The notes under the pieces were generated by a model that worked only from the letters and a program-made list of their open reading frames with translations, did not search any database and had not been told where the DNA came from. DNA of 64,000 nt from Chitinophaga pinensis (GTDB lineage Bacteria > Bacteroidota > Bacteroidia > Flavobacteriales_D > Crocinitomicaceae): NCBI GenBank assembly GCA_945863605.1, contig CAMAZP010000014.1:1-64000 (forward strand), in the 5' to 3' direction. A program made the position numbers and the translations under genes. Positions 25,251 to 35,345 of this stretch are shown in pieces (the stretch's first letter is position 1; each line of letters opens with the position of its first letter).

Positions 25251-27286
25251 TAGATAGGTTCATGATTATTTGACTCAGTAGAACTGTTTGCTTCATCTAT
25301 TGATCCTTTGATTGATTCGTCACTAGTAAGAGCTGGTTGTTCAGAGATATTATCTTCAATTACCGATTCATCTGATACAATTGTAGCATCTTTATCCCAT
25401 TGACGTTTTCCAAAAATAGTTTCTAAATCTTCTTTGAATATTACCTCAGACGTTAAAAGTTTTTCAGCTAAAGCTTGTAGTTTATCTTTATTTTCTTTTA
25501 ATAGTTGAATTGCTCGCTGGTATTGACTTTCAATTAGTTTACTTACCTCTTCGTCGATTGTCTTTGCAGTATCATCAGAGTAGGGTTTGGTGAAAGAATC
25601 TCTACCTTGAGAGTCATAATATGAAATATTTCCTATTTTATCATTTAAGCCGTATATGGATACCATTGCATATGCTTGCTTTGTAACTTTTTCTAGGTCA
25701 CTTAATGCTCCTGTACTAATCTTCCCAAAAGTAACTAATTCAGCTGCACGACCACCAAGTGTTGAGCACATGTCATCTAAAATTTGTTCGGTAGTTGTAA
25801 TACTTCTTTCTTCGGGTAAGTACCAAGCAGCTCCTAACGATTGTCCTCGAGGAACTATAGTAACTTTTATAAGTGGGTGAGCATGTTCTAATAACCAGGA
25901 AATTGTTGCATGTCCTGCTTCGTGATAAGCAATTGATTTTTTCTCTTCGGGAGTAATGATTTTATTTTTCTTCTCAAGCCCTCCAACAATTCTGTCAACA
26001 GCATCTAGGAAATCTTGTTTCTCAACTTGTTTTTTATCGTTTCTTGCAGCAATTAATGCAGCTTCATTACACAAGTTTGCTATATCAGCCCCTGAAAAGC
26101 CAGGTGTTTGTTTTGCCAAGAAATCGACATCAATATTTGGTTCTAATTTAATTGGTTTTAAATGCACCGCAAAAATTTCCTTGCGCTCATTAATGTCTGG
26201 CATGTCAACGTAGATCTGTCTATCAAAACGTCCAGCGCGCATCAAAGCACTGTCAAGAACGTCTGCTCTGTTAGTAGCAGCAATAATAATTACACCCGAA
26301 TTAGTACCAAAACCATCCATTTCTGTCAATAATTGGTTTAAGGTATTTTCACGTTCATCATTTGAGTTAAAACCATTGTTTTTACCTCTTGCCCTTCCAA
26401 TTGCATCAATTTCATCAATAAAAATTATAGATGGTGCTTTTTCTTTTGCTTGGCGGAATAAATCGCGCACCCTTGAAGCCCCAACTCCAACAAACATTTC
26501 AACAAAATCGGAACCAGATAAAGAAAAGAACGGAACTTTTGCTTCACCAGCAACTGCTTTTGCAAGTAAGGTTTTTCCTGTTCCTGGAGGGCCAACTAGT
26601 AAAGCTCCTTTTGGAATTTTCGCACCTAGCTCAGTATATTTTTTTGGGTTTTTAAGAAACTCAACAATTTCAACAATTTCTTCTTTAGCACCCTGTAAAC
26701 CTGCTACGTCTTTAAAAGTGATATTAGTTGTTTTTCCTTTTTCGTAAACTTGTGCTCTCGATTTTCCAATGTTGAAAATCTGACCACCACCACCTGAACC
26801 ACCAGCCATTCTTCGCATTACGAAAATCCAAATAATAATAATTAGTGCGAATGGTAACAAATAACTTAATATTTGTCCAACATAATTAACTTCGTTAACA
26901 TTCTCATATTTATGATAACCTCTGTCATCTAATGATTTTTCGAAATTCATGTGGTTACCTATGTTTTCTAACTCAAAAGTTACCTCTTTATTTTTAACAG
27001 AAGTTCCTTTTGCAAGCTCTTTTCTCATTTCCACAAACTCGCCTTTATTTGCTTTTTTAACAAGCTCAATGCCTTTGGCTGTTAGCTTAAATTCAGCATG
27101 GCTTTGATTAACAATTTTAACATTTTTTACTCCTTGCTTATCTACAAGTTCAAAAAATGTCTCTCTGTATTTTATTGTGGCGTGCCCACCAGTATTCATG
27201 TAAATTTGAAAGGCTATTAAAGCAACTCCCAAAGCAGCGTAAATCCAATAAATTGAAAATGGATTTTTTTTCTTATCTTCTGACAT
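25250..27286 (-). CDS. ftsH: ATP-dependent zinc metalloprotease FtsH
   Basis: 678 residues. There is a transmembrane segment at ~13-30, a periplasmic domain, and a second segment at ~138-157. The AAA+ domain has Walker A GPPGTGKT (232-239), Walker B IIFIDEID (287-294) and the second region of homology (NRADVLDSALMRAGRFDRQ). The protease domain has HEAGH at 455-459. The acidic, Ser-rich C-terminal tail is variable in the family. It degrades misfolded membrane proteins and regulatory substrates at the inner membrane. It follows rsfS by 6 nt. Confidence 0.97.
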   Translation of the reverse strand: MSEDKKKNPFSIYWIYAALGVALIAFQIYMNTGGHATIKYRETFFELVDKQGVKNVKIVNQSHAEFKLTAKGIELVKKANKGEFVEMRKELAKGTSVKNKEVTFELENIGNHMNFEKSLDDRGYHKYENVNEVNYVGQILSYLLPFALIIIIWIFVMRRMAGGSGGGGQIFNIGKSRAQVYEKGKTTNITFKDVAGLQGAKEEIVEIVEFLKNPKKYTELGAKIPKGALLVGPPGTGKTLLAKAVAGEAKVPFFSLSGSDFVEMFVGVGASRVRDLFRQAKEKAPSIIFIDEIDAIGRARGKNNGFNSNDERENTLNQLLTEMDGFGTNSGVIIIAATNRADVLDSALMRAGRFDRQIYVDMPDINERKEIFAVHLKPIKLEPNIDVDFLAKQTPGFSGADIANLCNEAALIAARNDKKQVEKQDFLDAVDRIVGGLEKKNKIITPEEKKSIAYHEAGHATISWLLEHAHPLIKVTIVPRGQSLGAAWYLPEERSITTTEQILDDMCSTLGGRAAELVTFGKISTGALSDLEKVTKQAYAMVSIYGLNDKIGNISYYDSQGRDSFTKPYSDDTAKTIDEEVSKLIESQYQRAIQLLKENKDKLQALAEKLLTSEVIFKEDLETIFGKRQWDKDATIVSDESVIEDNISEQPALTSDESIKGSIDEANSSTESNNHEPI

Positions 27287-27292
27287 AATTTA

Positions 27293-27670
27293 TTAATCTA
27301 AATTTGGTATATCTGTTCTGATTGCATCAGACCAAAGCTCTTCTATTTGGTAAAAACCTCTTGCATCTTTGTAAAAAATGTGTGCAACAACATCTATGTA
27401 ATCTAACAAAATCCATTCACTATTGTTTTTACCTTCAATATGCCATGGTTTTTCTTGAAGAATTTTTCTTGTGAATCGTGATGTAGCATTTGAGATACCA
27501 TCTACGTGTGTACTTGAATCACCACTTGAGATCACAAAAAAGTCACAAACTGAGCTTGTTAAATGACGTAAATCTAATACCACAATATTTTTAGCTTTAT
27601 TTTCTTGCATTCCTTCAACTATCGTTTTACACAATAATTCCGACTCAGTTATACTTTTTGTTTTTCGCAT
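27293..27670 (-). CDS. rsfS: Ribosome silencing factor RsfS
   Basis: 125 residues of the RsfS/Iojap family. The motifs VLDLRHLTSSVCDFFVISSGDSSTHV and GKNNSEWILLDYIDVVAHIFYKD are characteristic. It binds ribosomal protein uL14 and blocks subunit joining under starvation. It is the first gene of the operon leading through ftsH to psd. A TAGATTTG -7 element lies 18 nt upstream. Confidence 0.95.
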   Translation of the reverse strand: MRKTKSITESELLCKTIVEGMQENKAKNIVVLDLRHLTSSVCDFFVISSGDSSTHVDGISNATSRFTRKILQEKPWHIEGKNNSEWILLDYIDVVAHIFYKDARGFYQIEELWSDAIRTDIPNLD

Positions 27671-27688
27671 TTATTTTTTGTTGTTTCA

Positions 27689-27696
27689 CAAATCTA
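27689..27696 (-). promoter_or_regulatory. -7 promoter element of the rsfS-ftsH operon
   Basis: The minus strand reads TAGATTTG (TAnnTTTG), 18 nt upstream of the rsfS ATG, back to back with the birA promoter. Confidence 0.45.
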
Positions 27697-27708
27697 AGGG
27701 ATAAATTT

Positions 27709-27716
27709 TAATTTTG
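27709..27716 (+). promoter_or_regulatory. -7 promoter element of birA
   Basis: TAATTTTG lies 23 nt before the GTG start at 27740, in the 69-nt divergent spacer shared with rsfS. Confidence 0.45.
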
Positions 27717-27739
27717 ACTTGAACCATTAAAGTATTAAG

Positions 27740-28477
27740 GTGATACAAGCTCTTTTCGGAAAAGAAATCATTCATTTATCAGAGATAGATTCAACCAACA
27801 ATTTTGCTGCCAAGTTGCTTTCAGAGAACCTTTGTCAAAATGGTTCGGTAATAATGGCAGATGTTCAAACACAAGGAAAAGGACAAAGAGGAAACATTTG
27901 GTTGTCAGAATCAGGAAAAAACCTGTTATCATCCTTTATTTTTAAATCCGACAATCTGTCAGTAGATAGGCAGGCTACATTGACTTGGGCAACTAGTCTT
28001 TCACTTATAGAAACATTAAGAAAATTTAACATTGAAGTTCAAGTAAAATGGCCGAATGATATAGTTGTTGCAGGAAAAAAAATCGCTGGTATTTTAATAG
28101 AAAATCAACTTCAAGGATCAAAAATTAACTGTTCAATTATTGGAATTGGCGTAAATTTAAATCAAACTTCTTTTGAAAATTTAAATGCAACAAGTTTACT
28201 ACTTGAAACAAAAAAAACAGTTGAGCCAAAATCATTTTTAGCTTTCTTAGCTCAGGAGATGAATCTACTATTTCAATTTGATAATAATTCTGATTTACTA
28301 AAAAAAGAATATGAAAACAACTTGTTTCAAATGAATGAGTTAAAAAGATATAAAGATGAAAACGGTGAATTTTATGGAAAGATAATTGGTACAAGTGATG
28401 AAGGTAAACTGATAATTGAAAAGTCGAATAAAATTGAAACTTATGGAATGAAAGAAGTGGTTTTTCTAGACATATAG
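27740..28477 (+). CDS. birA: Biotin--[acetyl-CoA-carboxylase] ligase
   Basis: 245 residues starting at a GTG (27740). The catalytic motifs are DSTNNFA, QGKGQRGNIWLS (the biotinyl-AMP loop) and VKWPNDIVVAGKKIAGILIE. It attaches biotin to the carboxyl carrier protein. It lacks the N-terminal DNA-binding domain of E. coli BirA, so it is a group I ligase and not a repressor. It is divergent from rsfS. Confidence 0.94.
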   Translation: MIQALFGKEIIHLSEIDSTNNFAAKLLSENLCQNGSVIMADVQTQGKGQRGNIWLSESGKNLLSSFIFKSDNLSVDRQATLTWATSLSLIETLRKFNIEVQVKWPNDIVVAGKKIAGILIENQLQGSKINCSIIGIGVNLNQTSFENLNATSLLLETKKTVEPKSFLAFLAQEMNLLFQFDNNSDLLKKEYENNLFQMNELKRYKDENGEFYGKIIGTSDEGKLIIEKSNKIETYGMKEVVFLDI

Positions 28478-28502
28478 TTAGCGTTCATTATATCAGCCAA
28501 AA

Positions 28503-28516
28503 GGATTTTAAAATCC
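28503..28516. repeat. 14-bp palindrome between birA and the helicase gene
   Basis: GGATTTTAAAATCC is perfectly palindromic and is bracketed by AGCGTT (28480-28485) and AACGCT (28519-28524), giving a nested stem. It may end the birA message, but there is no T-tract. Confidence 0.35.
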
Positions 28517-28554
28517 AAAACGCTTTGACATGTATTAGTTTAAGTATCTCCAAC

Positions 28555-28562
28555 TATCTTTG
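28555..28562 (+). promoter_or_regulatory. -7 promoter element of the DbpA-like helicase gene
   Basis: TATCTTTG ends 4 nt before the ATG at 28567. Its position inside the longer open frame supports 28567 as the true start. Confidence 0.5.
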
Positions 28563-28566
28563 CAAC

Positions 28567-29886
28567 ATGAGTTCAAAACAACAAATCAATAACGTTCTTT
28601 CTAACATAGGATTTTCAGAACTAAATGAATTGCAACAAGAAATACTTACGAAAAGTGAATCCGAGCGTAATCTGATGATTCTTTCGCAAACAGGTTCAGG
28701 AAAAACATTTGCCTTTTTATTGCCCTTATATTTGAAACTCGATGTAAGTTCAAAAGAAATTCAAGCTGTGATTTTAGCGCCATCACGTGAATTAGCGATA
28801 CAAATTGAGGGTGTTTTTCGCGCGATGAAAACCAATTTCAAAGTGTTGACTTGCTACGGCGGTCACTCGATGTCTGTGGAAAAGAAAAGCTTGAAGGAAG
28901 CACCAGCGGTTTTAATTGGAACGCCCGGAAGAATTTGCGACCACATTTCAAGAAATACCTTAGATTTATCAAAAGTAACGCAATTCGTTGTAGATGAATA
29001 CGATAAAAGTTTGGAATTTGGATTTGAAGATCAAATAAAATACATTTATCAAGAATTATACGCCTTGGAATTTACGACTTTGGTTTCTGCCACAGAACAT
29101 AAAGAATTCCCTGATTATTTAGCTTTTAGAAATCCTGCAATTGTCAATCACTTAGCAAATTCGGAAGATCCAGCGATTACTTTTTGGAATTATCCTGTTC
29201 GCAACAGCAATAAATTCTACAAGCTTTTCGATTTATTATGTTCGTTCAAAGGAGAATTAACGATTGTGTTTTGCAATTTCAGAGAAGCCACCGAATCCGT
29301 TCGCAATCATTTGTACGACAACGGTTACGATTCAATAATTTACCACGGAGGAATGGAACAAGACGAGCGCGAACGTGCATTGATTCAGTTTCGAAATGGA
29401 AGTTACCACACGTTGATTTGTACCGATTTAGGTTCTCGCGGTTTGGACATTCCAGAAATTCAGCATGTTGTTCATTTTCAATTTCCACACAGCGAAGAAG
29501 CATTTATTCACCGAAATGGTCGAACGGCGCGAATGAAAACGAATGGTTCTTCGTATTTATTGCTCAACAAAGACGAAAACACGCCTGATTATTTGGAAGT
29601 TCCACGAGCTGAATTTAAAGTTCCAACAAACTTACCTCATCCAGTTGCAAGTCCTTGGGTGACACTTTATTTTAGTGGCGGGAAAAAAGACAAAATCAAT
29701 AAAATCGATATTGTTGGATTTTTAGGTCAAAAAGGAAACTTATTGAAAGAAGAAATTGGTTTGATTACGGTGCTTGATTTTGCCGCTTATGCTGCTGTGA
29801 AAAGAGACCATGTAAAATCGCTTCTTGCAACCATTCGCCACGAAAAAGTAAAAGGGAAGAGGTTGAAGATTGAAATCTCGAAATAA
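28567..29886 (+). CDS. DEAD-box-type RNA helicase with DbpA RNA-binding domain
   Basis: 439 residues from the ATG at 28567 (MSSKQQINNV). Helicase motifs: SQTGSGKTFAF (Walker A), APSREL (Ia), GTPGR (Ib), VVDEYD (motif II), SAT (III), DLGSRGLDIP (V) and HRNGRTAR (VI). Motif II reads DEYD instead of DEAD, an uncommon variant that keeps the catalytic Asp-Glu. The last ~75 residues (KDKINKIDIVGFLG ... GLITVLDFAAYAAV) match the DbpA C-terminal RNA-binding domain, which in E. coli targets 23S rRNA hairpin 92. A role in 50S assembly is inferred. Confidence 0.9.
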   Translation: MSSKQQINNVLSNIGFSELNELQQEILTKSESERNLMILSQTGSGKTFAFLLPLYLKLDVSSKEIQAVILAPSRELAIQIEGVFRAMKTNFKVLTCYGGHSMSVEKKSLKEAPAVLIGTPGRICDHISRNTLDLSKVTQFVVDEYDKSLEFGFEDQIKYIYQELYALEFTTLVSATEHKEFPDYLAFRNPAIVNHLANSEDPAITFWNYPVRNSNKFYKLFDLLCSFKGELTIVFCNFREATESVRNHLYDNGYDSIIYHGGMEQDERERALIQFRNGSYHTLICTDLGSRGLDIPEIQHVVHFQFPHSEEAFIHRNGRTARMKTNGSSYLLLNKDENTPDYLEVPRAEFKVPTNLPHPVASPWVTLYFSGGKKDKINKIDIVGFLGQKGNLLKEEIGLITVLDFAAYAAVKRDHVKSLLATIRHEKVKGKRLKIEISK

Positions 29887-29988
29887 GTTTTTTACAAAAA
29901 CTTCACTTAAAGATGTAATTTTTTCTTGTGATTTGAAGCTTAAAATTTAAGCTGATAAATGTGTTACCGTTTAAATAAATCATTTTAT

Positions 29989-30558
29989 TCAACTCAACTC
30001 CTTATCAATCGCAACCAACTCATTGAAAAAATCTGCTCCAAAAGCTCTAGTTAGTGGGCCTTTCAAGAATTTATACACAGGAACATTTAGTTTTTCACCA
30101 CAAGCACAAGCAGCTTTGCAGATATCCCATTCTTCGTAATTGATTGCAGTGTATTCACCAATTTTCTTGGTGCGAATTGGATATAAATGACACGATAAAG
30201 GTTTGTTGAAATCAATCTCGCCTTTGTTGTAAGCATGTTCAATCGAACATTTTGCTTTATTTTCTTCATCAAAAAACACAAACGCACATTCTTTATTATT
30301 GACCAAGGTCGTCACAGGATCGCCCTCTTTGTCGGTGTAAAAAATTCCGTTTTCAGCAATCACTTCTAATCCTTCTTCGCGCATGTAAGGTTTTAACTTA
30401 TCTAAATGAGTGGAAATATTTTCAATTTCTTGCTCCGTCATTGGTGCACCACCATCGCCTTCCACGCAACAAGCCCCTTTACACGCATTCAAATCACACA
30501 CAAATTTCTTCGAAAAAATCTCTGTGGAAACTATTTTATTATCAATTTCAAAAAGCAT
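29989..30558 (-). CDS. DUF3109 family cysteine-rich protein
   Basis: 189 residues. The Cys pattern CDLNACKGACCVEGDGGAPM near the N-terminus, then ECAFVFFDEENKAKCSIE, PLSCHLYPIR and WDICKAACACG, identifies DUF3109, related to the YkgJ Cys cluster family and probably an Fe-S or zinc binder. Function is unknown. It is convergent with the DbpA-like gene and divergent from rimP. The spacer downstream contains an AGCTTAAAATTTAAGCT palindrome (29937-29953). Confidence 0.85.
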   Translation of the reverse strand: MLFEIDNKIVSTEIFSKKFVCDLNACKGACCVEGDGGAPMTEQEIENISTHLDKLKPYMREEGLEVIAENGIFYTDKEGDPVTTLVNNKECAFVFFDEENKAKCSIEHAYNKGEIDFNKPLSCHLYPIRTKKIGEYTAINYEEWDICKAACACGEKLNVPVYKFLKGPLTRAFGADFFNELVAIDKELS

Positions 30559-30617
30559 AAAGCAAAGGTAGAGTCATTTTTTTATCAAATTACTATTTTT
30601 TATTTCAATTTAATTAC

Positions 30618-30625
30618 TATATTTG
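30618..30625 (+). promoter_or_regulatory. -7 promoter element of the rimP-nusA-infB operon
   Basis: TATATTTG matches TAnnTTTG, 56 nt upstream of the rimP ATG. It places the GC-rich hairpin at 30651-30670 inside the 5' leader. Confidence 0.5.
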
Positions 30626-30650
30626 CATAAGATTTATGGAACTAAAATGA

Positions 30651-30674
30651 GAGGGGACGAAAGTCCCCTCTTTT
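30651..30674 (+). promoter_or_regulatory. GC-rich leader hairpin in front of rimP
   Basis: GAGGGGAC (30651-30658) pairs perfectly with GTCCCCTC (30663-30670) around a GAAA tetraloop, followed by TTTT. It is the most stable short hairpin seen in this AT-rich window and ends 11 nt before the rimP ATG. It could work as an attenuator (stem plus U-run), a translation block or an RNA-binding site. NusA and RimP encoded downstream make autoregulation plausible, but this is inferred. Confidence 0.6.
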
Positions 30675-30681
30675 GTTGAGT

Positions 30682-31158
30682 ATGATTGATAGAAAAGAAA
30701 TTGAGCGTTTAGTAGAAGAAAGAATTCAAGAATTGGACAACGGTTTGTATGTTGTTGAGATGACTATTTCTTCCACCAATGTCATTCGAATTGAGATTGA
30801 CAAAATCAATGGAGGTGTATCTGTTGCCGATTGTGTTTCAGTTTCCCGAAACGTAGAACACAACTTGGATAGAGAAAAGGCAGACTTTGAATTACACGTT
30901 TCTTCAGCAGGTTTAGACAAACCTTTTAGACATATCAATCAATACATCAAAAACGTTGGGCGAACAATCAATGTGAAAACAAAAGATGGTCGCACTATTG
31001 AAGGAGAAATTGTTAAGGTAGCAGATGAAAAAATCATTCTTTCTACTGAAGAGATGCAATTATTGGAAGGAAAAAAGAAAAAAGAAAAAGTAGAAGTAAT
31101 TTATGAAATAATGCTTACTGAGATTAAAGAAGCAAATATTGTTATATCATTTAAATAA
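30682..31158 (+). CDS. rimP: Ribosome maturation factor RimP
   Basis: 158 residues from the ATG at 30682; in-frame TTG codons just upstream fall in the hairpin's U-run and are not used. The N-terminal alpha/beta domain (LYVVEMTISSTNVIRIEIDK) and ADCVSVSRNVEHNLD, followed by LHVSSAGLDKPF and a C-terminal SH3-like barrel, are typical. It aids 30S subunit maturation. It is the first gene of the conserved rimP-nusA-infB operon, 6 nt before nusA. Confidence 0.94.
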   Translation: MIDRKEIERLVEERIQELDNGLYVVEMTISSTNVIRIEIDKINGGVSVADCVSVSRNVEHNLDREKADFELHVSSAGLDKPFRHINQYIKNVGRTINVKTKDGRTIEGEIVKVADEKIILSTEEMQLLEGKKKKEKVEVIYEIMLTEIKEANIVISFK

Positions 31159-31164
31159 TAATTT

Positions 31165-32400
31165 ATGAACAGTGCTGAATTAGTAGACTCGTTTTCGGAG
31201 TTTAAGGAATTAAAAAACATTGATAAGCAAACGATGCAACATGTGCTTGAAGATGTTTTTCGTGCCATGTTAAAGAAAAAATTTAACACCGACGAGCATA
31301 TTGATATCATCGTAAACATCGACAAAGGAGACGTTCAAATTTTCTTAAATAAAGAAATAGTTGACAATGGAGAGGTTGAAGACCCTAACACGGAAATAGC
31401 TTATTCAGATGCGATTAAAATTGAACCAGATTTTGAAATCGGAGAAGAAGTGACAGAGGAATTCAAATTTGCTGACTTCGGAAGAAGAAATATTCTTTCA
31501 CTTCGTCAAAACTTGATTTCTAGAATCTTAGAATTAGAGAAAGATCATTTATACAAAAAATACAAAGAAAGAATTGGCGAAATCGTTACTGGCGAAGTTT
31601 ACCAAGTTTGGAAAAAAGAAATTTTGGTTATGGACGATGATAACAATGAGTTGATTTTACCAAAATCAGAGCAAATACCCGCCGACTTCTTCAAAAAAGG
31701 AGAGTCTGTTCGTGCTGTCGTTTCCAAAGTGGATATGCGCAATAGCTCACCAGTAATTATTCTTTCACGTACTGCTCCAGAGTTTTTGGAGCGCTTATTT
31801 GAGTTAGAAGTGCCAGAAGTATTTGATGGTTTAATTACCATAAAGAAAATTGTTCGTGAACCAGGAGAAAGAGCTAAAGTTGCTGTTGAATCCTACGATG
31901 ACCGTATTGATCCAGTTGGAGCTTGCGTTGGAATGAAAGGTTCTCGTATTCATGGAATTGTACGTGAGTTGAGAAACGAAAATATAGATGTTATCAATTA
32001 TACTACCAATAATCAATTGCTTATACAACGATCTCTTTCACCGGCTAAGGTTACTTCCATGGAAGTAATGGAAGAAGATAAACGTGTAAAGGTATTTTTA
32101 CGCCCGGACCAAGTTTCTTTAGCTATAGGTAAAGGAGGTAATAATATTAAATTAGCAGGAAGACTTTGTGGTTATGAAATTGATGTTTATCGTGATGGAG
32201 AGGTTGATGTTGAAGATGTTGACTTAGAAGAGTTTGCGGATGAAATAGACAGCTGGATTATTGATGAATTGAAAGCTATCGGTTGCGATACAGCAAAATC
32301 AGTGCTTGAAATTGGTGTAAACGATCTTGTACAACGTACTGATTTAGAAAAAGAAACAATAGAAGAAGTATTCCGAATTTTGAAAGCAGAATTTGAATAA
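31165..32400 (+). CDS. nusA: Transcription termination/antitermination factor NusA
   Basis: 411 residues. The N-terminal RNAP-binding domain (~1-125) is followed by an S1 domain (IGEIVTGEVYQVWKKEIL) and two KH domains with GACVGMKGSRIHGIVREL and LAIGKGGNNIKLAGRL. The C-terminal acidic repeats of E. coli NusA are absent; a short helix-hairpin-like tail remains. It modulates pausing, termination and antitermination. It lies between rimP and infB. Confidence 0.96.
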   Translation: MNSAELVDSFSEFKELKNIDKQTMQHVLEDVFRAMLKKKFNTDEHIDIIVNIDKGDVQIFLNKEIVDNGEVEDPNTEIAYSDAIKIEPDFEIGEEVTEEFKFADFGRRNILSLRQNLISRILELEKDHLYKKYKERIGEIVTGEVYQVWKKEILVMDDDNNELILPKSEQIPADFFKKGESVRAVVSKVDMRNSSPVIILSRTAPEFLERLFELEVPEVFDGLITIKKIVREPGERAKVAVESYDDRIDPVGACVGMKGSRIHGIVRELRNENIDVINYTTNNQLLIQRSLSPAKVTSMEVMEEDKRVKVFLRPDQVSLAIGKGGNNIKLAGRLCGYEIDVYRDGEVDVEDVDLEEFADEIDSWIIDELKAIGCDTAKSVLEIGVNDLVQRTDLEKETIEEVFRILKAEFE

Positions 32401-32430
32401 CTTTGAACAATTAAGGAGAAATAGAATAAA

Positions 32431-35286
32431 ATGGCAGGAAAACCAATAAGATTAGGAAAGGCAGCAAGCGAATTAAATGTTGGGTTACCAACCTTGGTGG
32501 ACTTCCTTGACAAAAAAGGATTGAAAATTGATTCGAACCCAAATACACGTTTGGAACCAGAACATTATGACCTTTTATGTCAAGAATTTGCAGCCGATCA
32601 CGATCTTAAAGAACAATCTAAGGTTGTCAATCCTAGAAGAGGAGAAAAAAGAGAAACACTATCATTAAAAGACAAGCCTCAAGATGAAATTGAAAAATCA
32701 GTAGAGGTTGAAGAGGAAGAAGATGATACAGATTTGAATTTTGAGGAAATAAAAAGACAAGTTTTAGAGTCTAAACCAATTGCAAAACAAGCAATTGAAA
32801 AAGAAACGTCGTTGGTTGATACACCAGTTTCTGAGCCAATAATTCAAAACAATGAAGTTACAGAAACCATTGTTGAAGTATCAAAAGAAGTTCAAGAGGA
32901 TAAAAAAGAAGGTGTCCAAATCGTTGGAAAAATTGACTTAGATGCTATTAATCAAAAAACACGTCCAGACAAGAAAAAATACGATAGTCCGAAAGTAAAT
33001 CAACAAAAAGTTGATCAACAAAAATCAGTTGTAGATAAAGAAGAGGTTAAACCTGCCGAAATTAAAGTTGAAAAATCTGCAGAGCCTGTAGTTGAAGCAC
33101 CAAAAGAAATTGAAACCATTCGTTTTGAACGTCAAGTTTTAACAGGTCCAACCGTACTAGGTAAAATCGAGTTACCGGTAGAAAAACCAAAGTCAACAAG
33201 TCCTTCGCACGAAAGTGCAAACTCAAAGAGAAAGAGAAAAAGAATTAAAAAGGTCGAAACTCCAGCTGCTAGTGATCCAAACAAGCCAGCAACACAAGGA
33301 AACAACCAAAATAATAATCAAAACAATCAAAATAAGTTCAATAACACCAAACCTGGCGCTCCAAAAGTAGAGAAGAAAGAAGTTACTGAACGCGATATTC
33401 AAAAAGAAATTAAAGATACTTTAGCGCGTCTTTCGAATCAAGGAGGAAAGTCTAAATCTTCTAAGAATAGAAAAATTAAACGAGAGTCTTTTGCTCAACG
33501 TCGCCAAGAAGAAATGGCAGCAGCTGAGTTGGAAGATAAAATCTTGAAATTGACAGAATTCGTTACAGTTTCTGAGCTTGCTTCCATGATGAGTGTGCAA
33601 CCGACACAGGTAATTTCTGTGTGCATGTCACTTGGAATTTTTGCCTCCATTAACCAACGTTTAGATGCAGAAACAATACAAATTGTTGCAGATGAATTTG
33701 GTTATGAAACTCAATTTGTTAGTGCAGAAGTACAAGAAGCTATTCAAACTGTTGAAGATAAGGAAGAAGATTTAATAGATCGTCCGCCAATCATAACAGT
33801 AATGGGTCACGTTGACCATGGAAAAACATCATTATTGGATAAAATCCGAAATGCAAATGTTACCGCTGGTGAAGCTGGTGGTATTACCCAACATATTGGT
33901 GCTTATTCGGTTACTTTGAAAGATAATCGTAAAATGACCTTCTTGGATACACCGGGTCACGAAGCCTTTACTGCAATGCGTGCTCGTGGTGCCCAAGTAA
34001 CTGACGTCGCGATTATCATAGTGGCAGCTGACGATGACGTGATGCCACAAACAAAAGAGGCAATTTCTCACGCTCAAGCAGCTAACGTACCAATGATTTT
34101 TGCCATCAACAAAATTGATAAACCAGGAGCAAATCCTGATAAAATCCGCGAACAACTTTCTGCTATGAATATCTTAGTAGAAGATTGGGGTGGAAAATAC
34201 CAAGTACAAGAAATTTCAGCTAAACAAAATCTTAATGTTGATTTGCTTTTAGATAAAGTTTTATTGGAAGCTGAGATGTTGAATTTGAAAGCGAATCCAA
34301 ACAAAAATGCTGTTGGAACTGTAATTGAATCCTCATTAGATAAAGGAAAAGGTTTCGTAACAAACATGTTAGTAGAAGCTGGAACAATGAAAGTTGGAGA
34401 TGTAATTTTGGTTGGTCGTCACTATGGTCGTGTTAGAGCGATGCATGACGAACACGGAAAAGCATTATCAGAAGCAGGTCCAGCGCAACCAGTATCTGTT
34501 TTAGGTATTGGCGGTGCACCTAGTGCAGGTGACAAGTTCAATGTAATGGATGATGAGAAAGAAGCAAAAACCATCGCTCAGAAACGTGAACAATTGTACC
34601 GTGAACAAGGATTGCGTACAACTAAACATATTACTTTGGATGAAATCGGTCGTCGTTTGGCAATTGGAGACTTCAAAGAATTAAATATTATCGTTAAAGG
34701 TGACGTAGATGGTTCAATTGAAGCATTATCTGATGCTTTGATTAACTTGTCTACAGAAGAAATTCAAGTGAATGTTATTCACAAAGGTGTTGGTGCAATT
34801 ACTGAGGCGGATGTGAATTTAGCTTCTGCATCGGATGCTGTAATTATTGGCTTCCAAGTTCGTCCATCTATTGGTGCACGTAAATTAGCGGAGGCTGAAC
34901 AAATTGATATTCGTTTGTACTCCATTATCTACAAAGCAATTGAAGAATTGAAAGCAGCGATGGAAGGAATGTTATCACCAGATATTGAAGAAAAAATCAT
35001 TGGTTCTGCAGAAATTCGCGAAACATTCGACATCACGAAAGTGGGAACAATTGCAGGATGTTACGTTATGGATGGTATTATCAAACGCTCTTCAAAAATC
35101 CGAGTTATCCGCGATGGAATCGTTGTTCACACTGGAACATTAGGTTCATTAAAACGATTCAAAGACGATGTTCGTGAGGTTAAAAACAATTACGAGTGTG
35201 GTTTGAATATCGATAAATTCAATGACATCAAAATTGGCGATATAGTAGAAGCATTTGAAGAAGTAGAAGTTGCTAGAAAGTTGTAA
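32431..35286 (+). CDS. infB: Translation initiation factor IF-2
   Basis: 951 residues. The N-terminal region starts with the IF2 N domain ([21 protein letters not shown]) and continues as a long, charged, Asn/Lys/Glu-rich linker to ~350. The G domain has [11 protein letters not shown] (G1), DTPGHEAF (G3) and NKIDKP (G4). The C-terminal domains bind initiator tRNA. It delivers fMet-tRNA to the 30S subunit. The linker composition is normal for Bacteroidota IF2. It is 30 nt after nusA. Confidence 0.97.
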   Translation: MAGKPIRLGKAASELNVGLPTLVDFLDKKGLKIDSNPNTRLEPEHYDLLCQEFAADHDLKEQSKVVNPRRGEKRETLSLKDKPQDEIEKSVEVEEEEDDTDLNFEEIKRQVLESKPIAKQAIEKETSLVDTPVSEPIIQNNEVTETIVEVSKEVQEDKKEGVQIVGKIDLDAINQKTRPDKKKYDSPKVNQQKVDQQKSVVDKEEVKPAEIKVEKSAEPVVEAPKEIETIRFERQVLTGPTVLGKIELPVEKPKSTSPSHESANSKRKRKRIKKVETPAASDPNKPATQGNNQNNNQNNQNKFNNTKPGAPKVEKKEVTERDIQKEIKDTLARLSNQGGKSKSSKNRKIKRESFAQRRQEEMAAAELEDKILKLTEFVTVSELASMMSVQPTQVISVCMSLGIFASINQRLDAETIQIVADEFGYETQFVSAEVQEAIQTVEDKEEDLIDRPPIITVMGHVDHGKTSLLDKIRNANVTAGEAGGITQHIGAYSVTLKDNRKMTFLDTPGHEAFTAMRARGAQVTDVAIIIVAADDDVMPQTKEAISHAQAANVPMIFAINKIDKPGANPDKIREQLSAMNILVEDWGGKYQVQEISAKQNLNVDLLLDKVLLEAEMLNLKANPNKNAVGTVIESSLDKGKGFVTNMLVEAGTMKVGDVILVGRHYGRVRAMHDEHGKALSEAGPAQPVSVLGIGGAPSAGDKFNVMDDEKEAKTIAQKREQLYREQGLRTTKHITLDEIGRRLAIGDFKELNIIVKGDVDGSIEALSDALINLSTEEIQVNVIHKGVGAITEADVNLASASDAVIIGFQVRPSIGARKLAEAEQIDIRLYSIIYKAIEELKAAMEGMLSPDIEEKIIGSAEIRETFDITKVGTIAGCYVMDGIIKRSSKIRVIRDGIVVHTGTLGSLKRFKDDVREVKNNYECGLNIDKFNDIKIGDIVEAFEEVEVARKL

Positions 35287-35345
35287 TTTGTTAAGGAATC
35301 AGTATTCTAAGTAAAAACGATTAATTTTACAAAAAAAAGATAGTT

